A DNA stretch of 64,000 bases, taken from positions 1 through 64,000 of the forward strand of contig CAZBKZ010000002.1 in NCBI GenBank assembly GCA_964492615.1. The letters run 5' to 3'. Positions 30,980 through 41,200 of this stretch are shown in pieces. A model generated the notes under the pieces. It was not told the origin of the DNA and searched no databases. It saw only the letters and a list, made by a program, of their open reading frames with translations. Positions within the stretch are counted from its first letter, which is position 1, and each line of letters begins with the position of its first letter. This DNA is from JAABTH01 sp964492615 (GTDB lineage: Bacteria > Bacillota > Dethiobacteria > DTU022). Both the position numbers and the translations under genes were made by a program.

Positions 30980-32341
30980 TTGAGTATTATGGACCAGTAT
31001 AAAGAAGCGATGGATTATGCCGGTCGCTGGCTGGGAATCATCAATTGTGAAGAGCTCGATGAATCGACAGCCCAGCAGATTTCTAAAGAGACGGTTGATA
31101 ATTTTGTCAATCACTTTAACAAGGGTTGGGTAGACTATCGTAAGTCGGTTACAGAGGCCGGTGATTATGCAGGCACGGAATGGCGGGGACATGGTATTTA
31201 TTATTATGATGTCTTTGGCCAGGAATATATCGACTGCCTGGGTGGTTACGGCGCACTTGACCTTGGCTGGTCGCATCCTGAAGTGGTTGAGGCTGTCCGG
31301 GCTCAGGCAGGAAAATCAGGTATTCCAAGCCAGGAACTGATGGATCCTCTACGGGGCGTGCTGGCCAGGTTACTGGCCCAAATTACTCCGGGTGATATTG
31401 ACCATTCATTTTTTGTCAATAGCGGCACTGAAACTATCGAAGGAGCACTGAAAATAGCCAAGCTATATACCGGCAAGCACAATTTTATCTCCACTGTATC
31501 TGCCTTTCATGGAAAAACCCTCGGTTCACTGAGTGTTATGGGTAAAAAAGACTACCGCGAAGCCCTTCAGCCTTTTGGCGGTCAAACTTTTTATGTTCCC
31601 TTCGGGGATGCGGAGGCTCTTGAAAAACAGCTTGAAATTTGTGCAAAAGTAGGTATTGATATCGCTGCATTTATAGCTGAGCCGATTCAGGGAGAAGCAG
31701 GAGCAATAGTCCCTCCCGATCATTATTGGCCGAAAGTCAGAGAAATATGCAGTCGCTATGAAATACTGCTTATTTGTGATGAAGTGCAAACCGGTATGGG
31801 TAGAACCGGAAAACTCTGGGGAGTTGAGCACTGGGATATTGTCCCTGATATACTGTGTGTGGCTAAATCACTAGGCGGAGGGCTGATGCCGATGGGAGCC
31901 TTCATGGGTAGCGGCAGAATATGGAGCGCTTTTGAAGATCCAAACCCCTTTATACATACAACAACAACTGGGGGCAATCCAATGGCATGCGCGGCAGCAA
32001 TAGCTGCTATTAATGTAACCCTGCGCGACAAACTACCTGAAAAAGCTGCCGAGCTGGGCGATTATTTTATAGGCAAACTGAATGAATTTGCAGAAAAGTA
32101 TCCTCAGGTATATAAAGGGATTACCGGTAAAGGACTTCTAATCGGGCAGCACTTCCAAGCTCCCGAAATTGGTTACCAGGTGGCTGCCGGGCTGTTTAAA
32201 AGGAAAGTCCTGGTAGCAGGAACTCTGATCAGCGCCAATACTGTTCGCTTTGAACCGGCCCTGATTATCACCCGCGAACAAATTGATGAAGTGCTTAATC
32301 GCCTTGATGATGTATTGCAGGAAGTGATAAAAAAACTTTAA
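30980..32341 (+). CDS. putrescine-type class III aminotransferase
   Basis: A 453-residue PLP aminotransferase. It has YIDCLGGYGALDLGWSHPEVV, the FFVNSGTETIEGALK phosphate-binding segment, CDEVQTGMGRTGKLW and the PLP lysine in CVAKSLGGGLMPMGA. The long N-terminus and WRGHGIYYYDVFG resemble PatA/YgjG (putrescine to 2-oxoglutarate). The start is TTG 30980 or ATG 30989; GAGGAG lies just before them. Other diamines or acetylornithine-like substrates remain possible. A stem-loop follows the gene. Confidence 0.88.
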   Translation: MSIMDQYKEAMDYAGRWLGIINCEELDESTAQQISKETVDNFVNHFNKGWVDYRKSVTEAGDYAGTEWRGHGIYYYDVFGQEYIDCLGGYGALDLGWSHPEVVEAVRAQAGKSGIPSQELMDPLRGVLARLLAQITPGDIDHSFFVNSGTETIEGALKIAKLYTGKHNFISTVSAFHGKTLGSLSVMGKKDYREALQPFGGQTFYVPFGDAEALEKQLEICAKVGIDIAAFIAEPIQGEAGAIVPPDHYWPKVREICSRYEILLICDEVQTGMGRTGKLWGVEHWDIVPDILCVAKSLGGGLMPMGAFMGSGRIWSAFEDPNPFIHTTTTGGNPMACAAAIAAINVTLRDKLPEKAAELGDYFIGKLNEFAEKYPQVYKGITGKGLLIGQHFQAPEIGYQVAAGLFKRKVLVAGTLISANTVRFEPALIITREQIDEVLNRLDDVLQEVIKKL

Positions 32342-32381
32342 ACGGCAGTAATCAAGTTTTATATATTTATATTAAAACTGC

Positions 32382-32411
32382 GTAAAGGCCGGCTAAATAG
32401 CCGGTCTTTAC
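32382..32411 (+). terminator. terminator-like hairpin after the aminotransferase
   Basis: Arms of 13 bases (GTAAAGGCCGGCT and AGCCGGTCTTTAC, one G-U pair) around AAAT make a very stable stem. No long T-tract follows, so termination may be factor-assisted. Confidence 0.6.
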
Positions 32412-32482
32412 ACAGTCACTTTAAAGGGGTTTGCTTTATCCTGTCGAATTTATTTTTATAACCCGAATCCTGGGGGAACTAA

Positions 32483-34021
32483 ATGTATTTTAATCCGTAT
32501 GTTATACCCTACATAATAGCCTGGGTCATTCTTCTTATGCTGGCCGGGCAGGCATGGCAATACAGGAATAACCGGGCAGCTGTTCCATTTGTGGCACTGG
32601 CGCTTACCTGTGCTTTTTATGCTTTTTTTTATGCCCTGGAGCTATCATCGGCAGAAATTAATATAATTATGTTTTGGATAAAAATAGAATATATCTTTAT
32701 ATTGTTGATTCCACCCCTGTTGATTCATTTCACTATAACTTATACAGGATGGAAGGTCGGCTTTAAAAAAACTATTTTCATCACCATGCTTGCTTTTTCC
32801 CTGCTTATATATGTTCTAATGTTGACAAACCAGTATCACGGGTTGATCTACAGTAGAATCGGGCTTGATATGAACGGGCCCTTTCCAATGATATCTTTTG
32901 AAAAGGGTATATTCTATTGGATAAACACCATATATATTTCAACTGCAGTCCTGGCCGGTAATGTCCTTTTCCTAATCATGTTAATCAATGCCAACAGGGT
33001 TTATCGGGGGACGATAGCCCTGATGGTTTTAGGCTCTTTTTTGCCCTGGAGCGGTTATATTTATTACCAGGTACAGTTACTACCCTGGAACCTTGATACT
33101 ACTCCATTATTTATTTCTGCCAGTGCACTACTGTTTTTTTTCGGAATGTTTCGCTATCGCCTCTTTGATCTAACTCCTGTCGCCAGGACAAGGCTTTTCG
33201 AGGATCTCCCTGATGGAGTTCTTATCATTGATAACAATCTCAATATCACTGACCTGAATAATGCAGCAGCAGTTTTATTCAAAGGGGATAACCAAATGGT
33301 GGGCAGACCGGCAGCCGAAATACTGAAAGAATGGCCGGGAATGCTGAAGATGATCGGCTCTGCTTCTGACCGGGTTGATTTTGAACTGAGTATGGAGAAT
33401 GGAGACGAAAAAAAATGGTTCAGGATTGATATCATACCTTTAAAAGAAAAGCACAGGTCGGTTTACGGCCAGATGGTGATTATCAGCGATATAAGCATCC
33501 GTAAAATAACAGAAGAAAAATTACAGCTGCTGGCTACAACCGATGAACTGACCGGACTCTGGAACCGGCGTTATTTTATTAAATGCCTGGGCGATGAATT
33601 AAAACGCATGAAAAGGCATAACCATCCTTTTTCATTATTAATGGTCGATATTGATTATTTTAAAACGGTTAACGATATATTCGGTCACAACACGGGAGAT
33701 CTCAGCTTACAATATTTATCCGGCCTGATGCGAAACCGGCTACGTGAGGTTGACCTGGTGGCCAGGTTGGGTGGAGAAGAATTCGGGATTATTTTACCTG
33801 ATACTGACCTTGACAGTGCACAGGCAGTAGCGGAAAATTTAAGAAAAATTATTGCTGAAACTCCTTTTTTTCACGATGGAGATACAATTAACCTGACTGT
33901 TAGTATTGGTGTTACCGAATGTAAGCCGGACACTGCATCTGTTGAAGAGCTGCTTAAATTAGCGGATAAAGCTCTTTACTCTGCCAAAAATGAAGGCCGC
34001 AATCGCATAGTATTAATATAA
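32483..34021 (+). CDS. diguanylate cyclase with 7TM sensor and PAS domain
   Basis: The 512-residue protein should make the second messenger cyclic di-GMP at the membrane. The first ~235 residues hold about seven membrane helices, like the 7TM sensor domain of histidine kinases. A PAS domain (about 240-345) follows and a GGDEF domain (about 350-512) with TDELTGLWNRRYF and the active site LGGEEFGII. There is an RxxD-like inhibitory position (RLREVDLVARLGG, RE-VD), so feedback control is possible. It starts 16 bases before the end of nothing else; the small membrane protein gene follows 15 bases later and is probably co-transcribed. Confidence 0.9.
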   Translation: MYFNPYVIPYIIAWVILLMLAGQAWQYRNNRAAVPFVALALTCAFYAFFYALELSSAEINIIMFWIKIEYIFILLIPPLLIHFTITYTGWKVGFKKTIFITMLAFSLLIYVLMLTNQYHGLIYSRIGLDMNGPFPMISFEKGIFYWINTIYISTAVLAGNVLFLIMLINANRVYRGTIALMVLGSFLPWSGYIYYQVQLLPWNLDTTPLFISASALLFFFGMFRYRLFDLTPVARTRLFEDLPDGVLIIDNNLNITDLNNAAAVLFKGDNQMVGRPAAEILKEWPGMLKMIGSASDRVDFELSMENGDEKKWFRIDIIPLKEKHRSVYGQMVIISDISIRKITEEKLQLLATTDELTGLWNRRYFIKCLGDELKRMKRHNHPFSLLMVDIDYFKTVNDIFGHNTGDLSLQYLSGLMRNRLREVDLVARLGGEEFGIILPDTDLDSAQAVAENLRKIIAETPFFHDGDTINLTVSIGVTECKPDTASVEELLKLADKALYSAKNEGRNRIVLI

Positions 34022-34036
34022 AGGAGATACTAATTT

Positions 34037-34420
34037 ATGTCCCGGGAAGAAAAAAGTCTGGATCTGATTGCTTTGTTTCACCATGTTCTGGCAATTATCA
34101 CCGGAATTACAGCATTAACTCCCATAATTCATTTTATATTCGGGGTGATGTTGCTCAATGTGGAAAGTGGTGCAGGTGATCCGGCACCAAGAGTTTTTGC
34201 CCTTATATTTATTATTTTATCTACACTGATAATCCTGGCCGGGTGGACGCTTGCTGTTTTAATATTCATAGCCGGGAATAAAATCAGGAACAGGCAATCT
34301 TATAATTACTGCATGATAATTGCTTTTATCGAGTGTCTATTGCTTCCCCTGGGGCCTATCCTGGGTATTTATACTATTATTACTTTGAACAAGGAAGAAT
34401 ACATTTATCTATTTGAGTGA
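34037..34420 (+). CDS. small membrane protein, unknown
   Basis: I do not recognise this 127-residue protein. It has three hydrophobic segments: about 14-37 (AIITGITALTPIIHFIFGVM), about 55-78 (IFIILSTLIILAGWTLAVLIFI) and about 91-115 (IIAFIECLLLPLGPILGIYTII). The start has an exact AAAGGAG. It follows the GGDEF gene closely and overlaps the first possible start of the M20 gene, so it is part of that transcript. Confidence 0.7.
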   Translation: MSREEKSLDLIALFHHVLAIITGITALTPIIHFIFGVMLLNVESGAGDPAPRVFALIFIILSTLIILAGWTLAVLIFIAGNKIRNRQSYNYCMIIAFIECLLLPLGPILGIYTIITLNKEEYIYLFE

Positions 34421-34440
34421 GATTGAAAGGGGTACTCCAG

Positions 34441-35625
34441 ATGAAGAGCGACCTTATTGTCAATCAGGCCAGGACTGTCCTGGATGAGGTTATTGCCTGG
34501 CGGCGGGAATTACACCGTATTCCAGAGCTTGGATTTGAGCTTTTTAAAACATCGGCTTTTATAAAAAAACAGCTCAATTGTTTAAATATACCCTGCCAGG
34601 TTATGGCAGAAACCGGCCTGGTTGCCCTGGTTGAGGGTGGAGAACCAGGGCCGACCCTGGCTTTTCGCGCTGATATGGATGCCCTGCCGATTAAAGAAGA
34701 AACCGGCCTTCCTTATGCTTCCGATAATGGGAATATGCATGCCTGCGGACATGACGCGCATGCTGCGATGCTGTTGGGGGCATCTAAAATATTAAGCGCG
34801 AACAGGGATAAAATAAAGGGCAGGGTCAAATTGATTTTCCAGCCCGGAGAAGAGGGCTATGGGGGAGCCCAGAAGATGATAGAGGAAGGCTGCCTGGAAA
34901 ATCCCGGTGTAGATGCAATCTATGGACTTCATGTCGGGCAGATATTTCCCGAAGTCGGTCTCGGGCAGGTGGGAGTTTGTTCGGGCACCATTCTGGCCGC
35001 GGCAACCGCTTTTACTGTAGAAGTTATAGGAAAAAGTACTCATGGAGCTCTTCCCCACCTGGGTGTGGACAGCATTACCACCGCGGCCGAGATGATTACA
35101 TCACTGCAAAAAATCATCAGCCGTGAGATTAATCCTCTTGAAACAGCAGTGTTGACTATTGGAAAGATAGAGGGAGGGGAGGCGATAAACATCGTTACCC
35201 CCAGGGTTGAATTCAGCGGCGATTTTAGGACAATAGACCAGGAAAACCGCCATTATATAACCGGCCGTGTAAAAGAAATATGTGCCTCTGTTGCCGCTGC
35301 AAACAGGGCTAAGGCAGAAGTAAAAATAATTGGCGGTTATCCGCCTACTGTTAATCATCCTGCTTTTGCTGAAAAAGTAACCGCAGTCGCAGAACAAGTG
35401 GTTGGCTCTAATAATGTGGTCAGTATCCTTAAACCAAATATGGGAACGGAAGATATGTCTCTATACCTTGAAAAAGTACCCGGCGCCTTTTTTATGCTGG
35501 GAACCGGTAATCCCGAACGGGGTTTTATTTATCCTCATCACAACTCCAGGTTTGATCTCGATGAGTCGGCGCTTTGGATTGGTCCGGCCATTTTCACAAC
35601 CCTGGCTCTAGATTATCTGAACTGA
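34441..35625 (+). CDS. M20 family metal-dependent amidohydrolase
   Basis: The 394-residue enzyme is of the IAA-amino acid/hippurate hydrolase type of the M20 family, which remove acyl groups from amino acids or cleave dipeptides with a metal. The motifs are ADMDALPIKEETGLPY, HACGHDAHAAMLLG, the catalytic Glu pair in FQPGEEGYGGA and the C-terminal GTEDMS. The start at 34441 is chosen because AAAGGGG lies 10 bases before it; a GTG at 34417 is open but has no site. The true substrate is unknown. Confidence 0.9.
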   Translation: MKSDLIVNQARTVLDEVIAWRRELHRIPELGFELFKTSAFIKKQLNCLNIPCQVMAETGLVALVEGGEPGPTLAFRADMDALPIKEETGLPYASDNGNMHACGHDAHAAMLLGASKILSANRDKIKGRVKLIFQPGEEGYGGAQKMIEEGCLENPGVDAIYGLHVGQIFPEVGLGQVGVCSGTILAAATAFTVEVIGKSTHGALPHLGVDSITTAAEMITSLQKIISREINPLETAVLTIGKIEGGEAINIVTPRVEFSGDFRTIDQENRHYITGRVKEICASVAAANRAKAEVKIIGGYPPTVNHPAFAEKVTAVAEQVVGSNNVVSILKPNMGTEDMSLYLEKVPGAFFMLGTGNPERGFIYPHHNSRFDLDESALWIGPAIFTTLALDYLN

Positions 35626-35661
35626 CAATATTGTAAAGAGTCAAAACAGGGGGGGATTCAC

Positions 35662-36483
35662 TTGTTAAAAGCAGATTCTTTTTTTGATACCGATAGCGAA
35701 CTATTCCGTGAGTTGTTTGCTGAAACCTTATATGTTTGGGATGGCCTGGCCAATATCGGACAGTTTCTTGAAAATAATTTACAACCTAACAGTGCCGCCG
35801 TGCGAAAAGGCTCTGCCCAGATTAGCAGGGATACCATACTTTACAGGGGGGAAATCCTTGTTGATGATTTCAGAATTGACAGCAGCGGAAAGAAAATAAA
35901 AGTTTATATGAATGATGAAATTCTGGAAGGCGCTACTGTAATTTATGCTGGTTCTTACCTGATGGATGATCATATATTTCTGGGCAGTGGAGTTGTTGTT
36001 GAACCATCGGCCCTGATCCGCGGCCCGTCCCTCATTGGTGACAATACGGAGGTAAGACATGGAGCCTATATCCGCGGGCAGGTGATTACAGGAGAGGATT
36101 GTGTTGTGGGTCATGCTACGGAAATAAAGTCTTCCGTAATGCTGGGGGGCAGTAAGGCCGGCCATTTTGCTTATATCGGCGACAGTATTCTTGGCCGGGT
36201 TAACCTGGGTGCTGGAACAAAACTGGCCAACCTGAAAATGAGTGGAACCCCCGTGAATCTTCATGTCGATGGTAGGCTTTATCAGACCGGGTTACGCAAG
36301 TTTGGGGCGATCCTGGCAGATGGAGTTGAAACAGGATGCAACAGTGTTACCTCTCCGGGAACATTGCTCGGTAAGAATGTTATGCTTTATCCCAACGGGG
36401 CGGCCCGCGGTTTTTATCCTGCCGACACAATAATCAGGGTAAGACAAAAACATGATATGGGTCGGGTTGAAATGGATAAATGA
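35662..36483 (+). CDS. left-handed beta-helix protein related to sugar-phosphate nucleotidyl/acyltransferases
   Basis: This 273-residue protein has about 90 unrecognised N-terminal residues and then hexapeptide repeats of a left-handed beta-helix: IFLGSGVVVEPSALI, IGDNTEVRHGAYI, VVGHATEIKSSVML and GRVNLGAGTKLAN, similar to the C-terminal half of GlmU. It lacks the GlmU N-terminal uridylyltransferase. It starts with TTG after GGGGGG. It overlaps the next gene by 4 bases, and NagB follows, so the substrate may be an amino-sugar phosphate. Acetyltransferase activity is plausible but not shown. Confidence 0.78.
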   Translation: MLKADSFFDTDSELFRELFAETLYVWDGLANIGQFLENNLQPNSAAVRKGSAQISRDTILYRGEILVDDFRIDSSGKKIKVYMNDEILEGATVIYAGSYLMDDHIFLGSGVVVEPSALIRGPSLIGDNTEVRHGAYIRGQVITGEDCVVGHATEIKSSVMLGGSKAGHFAYIGDSILGRVNLGAGTKLANLKMSGTPVNLHVDGRLYQTGLRKFGAILADGVETGCNSVTSPGTLLGKNVMLYPNGAARGFYPADTIIRVRQKHDMGRVEMDK

Positions 36484-37385
36484 ACAGCGATAATGTTGAT
36501 TTGCTAAGGGAAAAAGGTCCTTTACTCGGCAAAGAGTTTGCTGTTTTGAGCGGCCTTGATATTTATCCTGCCTGGAAGTATTGCAGAGGAGCAAAAGAGA
36601 TAATAAGTGTGTTGGTGGGAAACAGATATCTTCGCCTTGATGCCAGGGTTAAGGGATATGCCCGCCTGTCACCGTCGATTATGCGCGAATTCTTAAATTA
36701 CACTGTAGTTGGACTCTCTGAACAGAAAAAAGAAATTGATGATAAAACAAAAAAACTTAATAAAGAGATAAATTCAATCAGTGCTGCAAAAATTGATCTG
36801 GCCCGCAGGACGGTGAAGAAAATGATCGTTTCTCATCCGGAAAGTGCGCTTATTCTGGAGAAAACATGTATGACTATTGCCGGTGATGTTGTTTTTAACA
36901 TGGCACACGCCGAACCGAGGCCGGAGTCATCAACAGGCGAACTGGTTAAAGGTTCCGACCTGGATATTATAGTGATCACCGATGGCTTGCCCTTTCATAT
37001 AAGTAACGATCTGGATCAGATCTTTTATCATGAAAAGTATAACCTGCTAATGAATCCGGCCCTGAAAGAGGAGCTGGATTATGTAATTAAAAATGTATCT
37101 GTAATTAGCGAGCAACTGCACTTTAATAATTTCAAGAACATGGTCGCCTCAAAAATACTGGATGAAGGGCAATTTCTGTACGGGAACCCGGAACTTTTTA
37201 ACCAGGTTAAATCAATGGTTGCCAAAGCCTCAATATCTTCGAAATTACTTAGTTTAACCAGGAAAGCAGAAGCAGATCGGTTACTTGCCGAGCAGACCCT
37301 GTCCGATGCCGGCCGGCTGGCAGCGGCTGATGAAGAACTTATGACATTGTTTTACACAACAGAAGAAAAAGAAGAAATATTTTAA
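36480..37385 (+). CDS. nucleotidyltransferase-fold protein, unknown
   Basis: A 301-residue protein not recognised as a known family. The middle contains VKGSDLDIIVI (about 156-166), the GS-x-DxD motif of the polymerase-beta-like nucleotidyltransferase fold; a coiled coil (about 80-110) precedes it. It overlaps the beta-helix gene by 4 bases (ATGA) and lies 15 bases before nagB, so it is translationally coupled. It could transfer a nucleotide to a sugar, protein or small molecule, or be an inactive relative. The order of domains does not match any toxin-antitoxin nucleotidyltransferase I know. Confidence 0.65.
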   Translation: MNSDNVDLLREKGPLLGKEFAVLSGLDIYPAWKYCRGAKEIISVLVGNRYLRLDARVKGYARLSPSIMREFLNYTVVGLSEQKKEIDDKTKKLNKEINSISAAKIDLARRTVKKMIVSHPESALILEKTCMTIAGDVVFNMAHAEPRPESSTGELVKGSDLDIIVITDGLPFHISNDLDQIFYHEKYNLLMNPALKEELDYVIKNVSVISEQLHFNNFKNMVASKILDEGQFLYGNPELFNQVKSMVAKASISSKLLSLTRKAEADRLLAEQTLSDAGRLAAADEELMTLFYTTEEKEEIF

Positions 37386-37400
37386 AATGACAGGAGAAAT

Positions 37401-38126
37401 ATGATAATTATTACCGTTCAAAACTACAGCGAGCTGAGTATTAAAGCAGCTGATATTGTTGCTTCCGAAATTGTGAATAATGGCCGGACAGTGCTTGGAA
37501 TGGCAACAGGTTCTACTCCGGAAGGTATGTATGCAGAACTGGTTAAACGCTTCAAAAGCGGGATGATTGATTTTCGGGATGTGGTTTCATTTAACCTCGA
37601 TGAATATCTTAGCCTGCCACCCGATCACAAGCAAAGTTATCATTATTACATGAAAAATAAATTCTTTAAACATATCAATATCAGGACGGAAAATGTGAAT
37701 TTGCTTTCCGGATCAGCCAGGAATCCTGAACTGGAATGCTCCAGTTACGATGCTAAAATAAAAGATGCAGGGGGAATTGACCTTCAAGTCCTTGGTATAG
37801 GTTCCAACGGACACATTGGCTTTAATGAGCCTGCTGACACACTTTCGGTTAATACTCATCTTGTTGAATTATCCCCGGATACAGTTCAGGATAACAGCCG
37901 TTTTTTTGGGACCGCCGAACAGATTCCTGAAAGAGCCATCACAATGGGTATGGGGTCAATTATGTCTGCCAAAAAAATTGTTCTTCTTGCATCGGGAACA
38001 GGAAAAGCCAGGGCAATAAAAAACATGTCAGGCGGGAAGGTTACGACAAAAGTACCGGCTTCATTACTTCAGCTCCATCGTGATGTTACAGTTATCGTTG
38101 ACCACGCTGCAGCATCGCTGCTTTAA
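37401..38126 (+). CDS. nagB: glucosamine-6-phosphate deaminase
   Basis: The 241-residue enzyme converts glucosamine-6-phosphate to fructose-6-phosphate and ammonia. It shows GMATGSTPEGMYAEL (33-47), the catalytic Asp67-Glu68 in FNLDEYLSL, GIGSNGHIGFNEPA and a C-terminal ITMGMGSIMSAK. Its length is that of the Bacillus-type enzyme, without the allosteric C-terminal part of E. coli NagB. It is embedded in an unusual cluster without nagA or a PTS transporter, so the amino sugar may come from an internal polymer. Confidence 0.92.
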   Translation: MIIITVQNYSELSIKAADIVASEIVNNGRTVLGMATGSTPEGMYAELVKRFKSGMIDFRDVVSFNLDEYLSLPPDHKQSYHYYMKNKFFKHINIRTENVNLLSGSARNPELECSSYDAKIKDAGGIDLQVLGIGSNGHIGFNEPADTLSVNTHLVELSPDTVQDNSRFFGTAEQIPERAITMGMGSIMSAKKIVLLASGTGKARAIKNMSGGKVTTKVPASLLQLHRDVTVIVDHAAASLL

Positions 38127-38207
38127 TGTTCACCATGCCGGAGAAACACCGGCAAAAACAGGGACATCATGTTATACTGATATCAAAGATACAGTCGAGG
38201 TGAAAAA

Positions 38208-41200
38208 ATGGATTCCGGTTTCAAGTCGGGGGCGCTTGAAGTTAACCTGGCCAAGACCAGGCATAAACAGACTGAGCTGCCTCAGGAACACCAGTGGTTT
38301 GTCTCGCTTTCTTCTTCATACTGGGGGATTAATAAGCGAACGGAGGAACTATTCCGTGAATTGAATCACCCTCACCCCAATTACTCTTTTATTATTGAAA
38401 ATTTGCATACTATCTGCCTTACTGATTTATGGCTTTACAATTCGCTGAATCAATCTGAAAAAGCGCTATCATTCCTTTTAACTCTTTTTAGCGATCTGTT
38501 TGGAAAAGATTTACATGAAAGAGAACGGGAGCAGTTGATCAAAACTCTGTTCAAGTTTATAGATCGTCTTTTAAATGAAGGCAATTACCCTGAAGACATA
38601 GTCAGGCTGTCATTAAGCCTGGTCGAAAAAGAAGTGTCTGGGCATGAAGAACTTTTTATCAGGAATGCCGGTTATTTTAAAAAATACCTGGCCAGGGCAG
38701 CTGTAATCCCCGGGTTTGAGCCGACAGTTTGCAGAATGACTAAAGATATACTTTTAAAAAGCTGTGCTTATTGGGCTGAAACAACTCAAACTGAAGAGTG
38801 GTTTGCAAGTAAAACGGCCCTTTTTTCCCCGGTGTATGATAAAAAAATTGGCAGGATCGGCAAGCCTTTTTTTAAAGATCTTGAAGAAAACATAAAGAGT
38901 TCCCGGACATGGGAAGAGATCACTTCGAACCTTTTTTTCAATGACATAGCTAACCATTTTCGTCATTTTAGTGAAGTGTTTGAACTATCCGTTGAAAAAA
39001 CATATTACCTGGTATTCATTTTACATTTGCCCGGCATGTCGCAGTTGAATAAACATTTACTCTATGACCTTAATCGGTTACTGAAAAGCGCCTTACAGGA
39101 GTTGGATGAGAAAGGTATCTTTCATTATGTGGACCTGCTCTTTTCACTTTTCGGCGAACTAAAAAACCGGCAGACGGATATTGTTCTGGATTGCCTGTTT
39201 ACACTGGGCAAAGAAATAGTGGAAATTGATCACTACCGGCTAACTTCTCATTACATGCAGAGACTGATCGAATTTGGCTTTATTTATCCCGGAGCTCTGG
39301 AAGTAAATGATGAATGGGCGATTGAAGCCAACAGTAATCACGTAAAAAACATTCGTATCTGGCTTGACCTGATCGAAACCTCTCCCTATAAATTTAAAAA
39401 ACTACTTTCTGCACTGGTTGTTAATCTTAAACTGGGCGGAATTTTCATTGCCGATACCGACCTGTTCCAGCGTGATGTAACCAGGCTTTTAAATGCAGAT
39501 ATAAGTCCTGTCTATAAACAGGTTAAGCAGTTGGCCCGCTTTTTCCCGGTTTATTTTAATGAAATAGGGGCTGAGGGAAAACTGCGTGATGTAAGTACTT
39601 ATATCGATGAACTTACGGGACGCAAAGACCGTTTAATTCATTTTGTCCGCAAGCAGATTCACAGTGAAAGTAATAATACCCATATTGAGCTGGTCAGGAA
39701 AGTAGCTGTCTTCTGGTTTAACGGGGATAAAAAAATGCTTAAAAAAATTATTCCTCCCGATGTATTTGTTTCTCTTGAGTTGGATACTGCTTATTTCAGG
39801 GGAGTAAACAACCTGATGACTGCTGCCTGCCGGCATTTTGCCCTCAAGGCCGAAGAATTACTGCTGTTAGATGAAGAACAAATCGATTCCTTTATCAATC
39901 AAAGGACAGCTGCAACTGAAAGGGATAAAAAGCGTTTCATTTTACTGGTTCAATTATACCAGCTGCTGCTTGAAAAATATTCGTTTGAGTCACGTGATAT
40001 CAGTGGTTTGTTGATGAAAAGCCGTTTCTTCGGCGAAGAAGAGATCGAACAATTGATTGGTAAAATTAATCATAAGCTATATCGTGAAGCATTGGAACAG
40101 ATCTTTGGATTCATGAAGGTGCTTAAGGATGTAATACTCGATAAAACTACAACGGAGGCGGTTGAGACTATTTATTACAAGCGCCATATCGCTGCCGGCA
40201 TACCCTCTATGTATGGGCAGTATAAAGAACCAAAATTTGAAGCGCTCGGCTTAATGTACAGGCTCGAACAGTTAGCTTCACGGCAGTTTGAAATGATCCT
40301 GGAAGAAATAAAGCTGGAATACATATCAGCGAAAACACTCAATAGCGTCTATGAGACCCTGGTACTTTTCAAGGAAGGGTTGGAACTTGACGGCATGGTA
40401 AACCAGAATTTTAATTCAACCCTGGAAATGTTTCGTTACAGTCTTACTTCAACCAGTGTTACCCTCGGTCAGTTTATGAACATATTTCGCTTTATGGCTC
40501 AACATATAAAGGAATTGATCAATGAATATTTTATAAGGGTTTACGATGAAACAATCAATGTAGTCATTCCTCAGGTTTATAGTGCTGATAGGGAAACTGT
40601 GGCAAGGGAGTCTGAAATGTTCTATCGCGTTATTCTTTCTTCAGCATTTCTGGTCAGGGAACTGGATCAATTTATCGCCGGTTCGCTGAGTATGATCAAT
40701 AATATGCTGGAGAATTACTCGGAAGCGCATATCCATAACATGATGAGTTATAATCCCGATCTTGCGATAAGCTCTTTAAACAGAGACACGGAAATAATGG
40801 ATAACCAGGTTTTCCTGGGAGCCAAAGCTTACTATCTAAAAAAGCTGATCAAATACGGTTTTCCCATCCCTCCCGGTTTTGTCTTAACCACAGAGGTCTA
40901 TCGTCATAAAGAAACTATCTTTGAACATCCCTACATGAATTATGAACTTGAATTGATGCTTGATGAGAACCTGACTGAACTGGAAAAACAAACCGGGCTT
41001 AAATTTGGCAGTACTGAAAAGCCGATGCTTCTATCGGTTCGCTCTGGAACGGCAATTTCAATGCCTGGTGCAATGAGCACTTTTTTAAATATTGGTATGA
41101 ACGATCAGGTGGCAGAGGCTCTTGCCAGGAAGCCTTCGACTGCCTGGATGGGTTGGGATTCATACCGGCGGTTTATTCAAAGCTGGGGAATGTCCCATGG

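Noticed and set aside
35779..36264. 161-codon antisense open frame
   Set aside because: Shadow of the beta-helix gene; no ribosome site and no recognisable protein.
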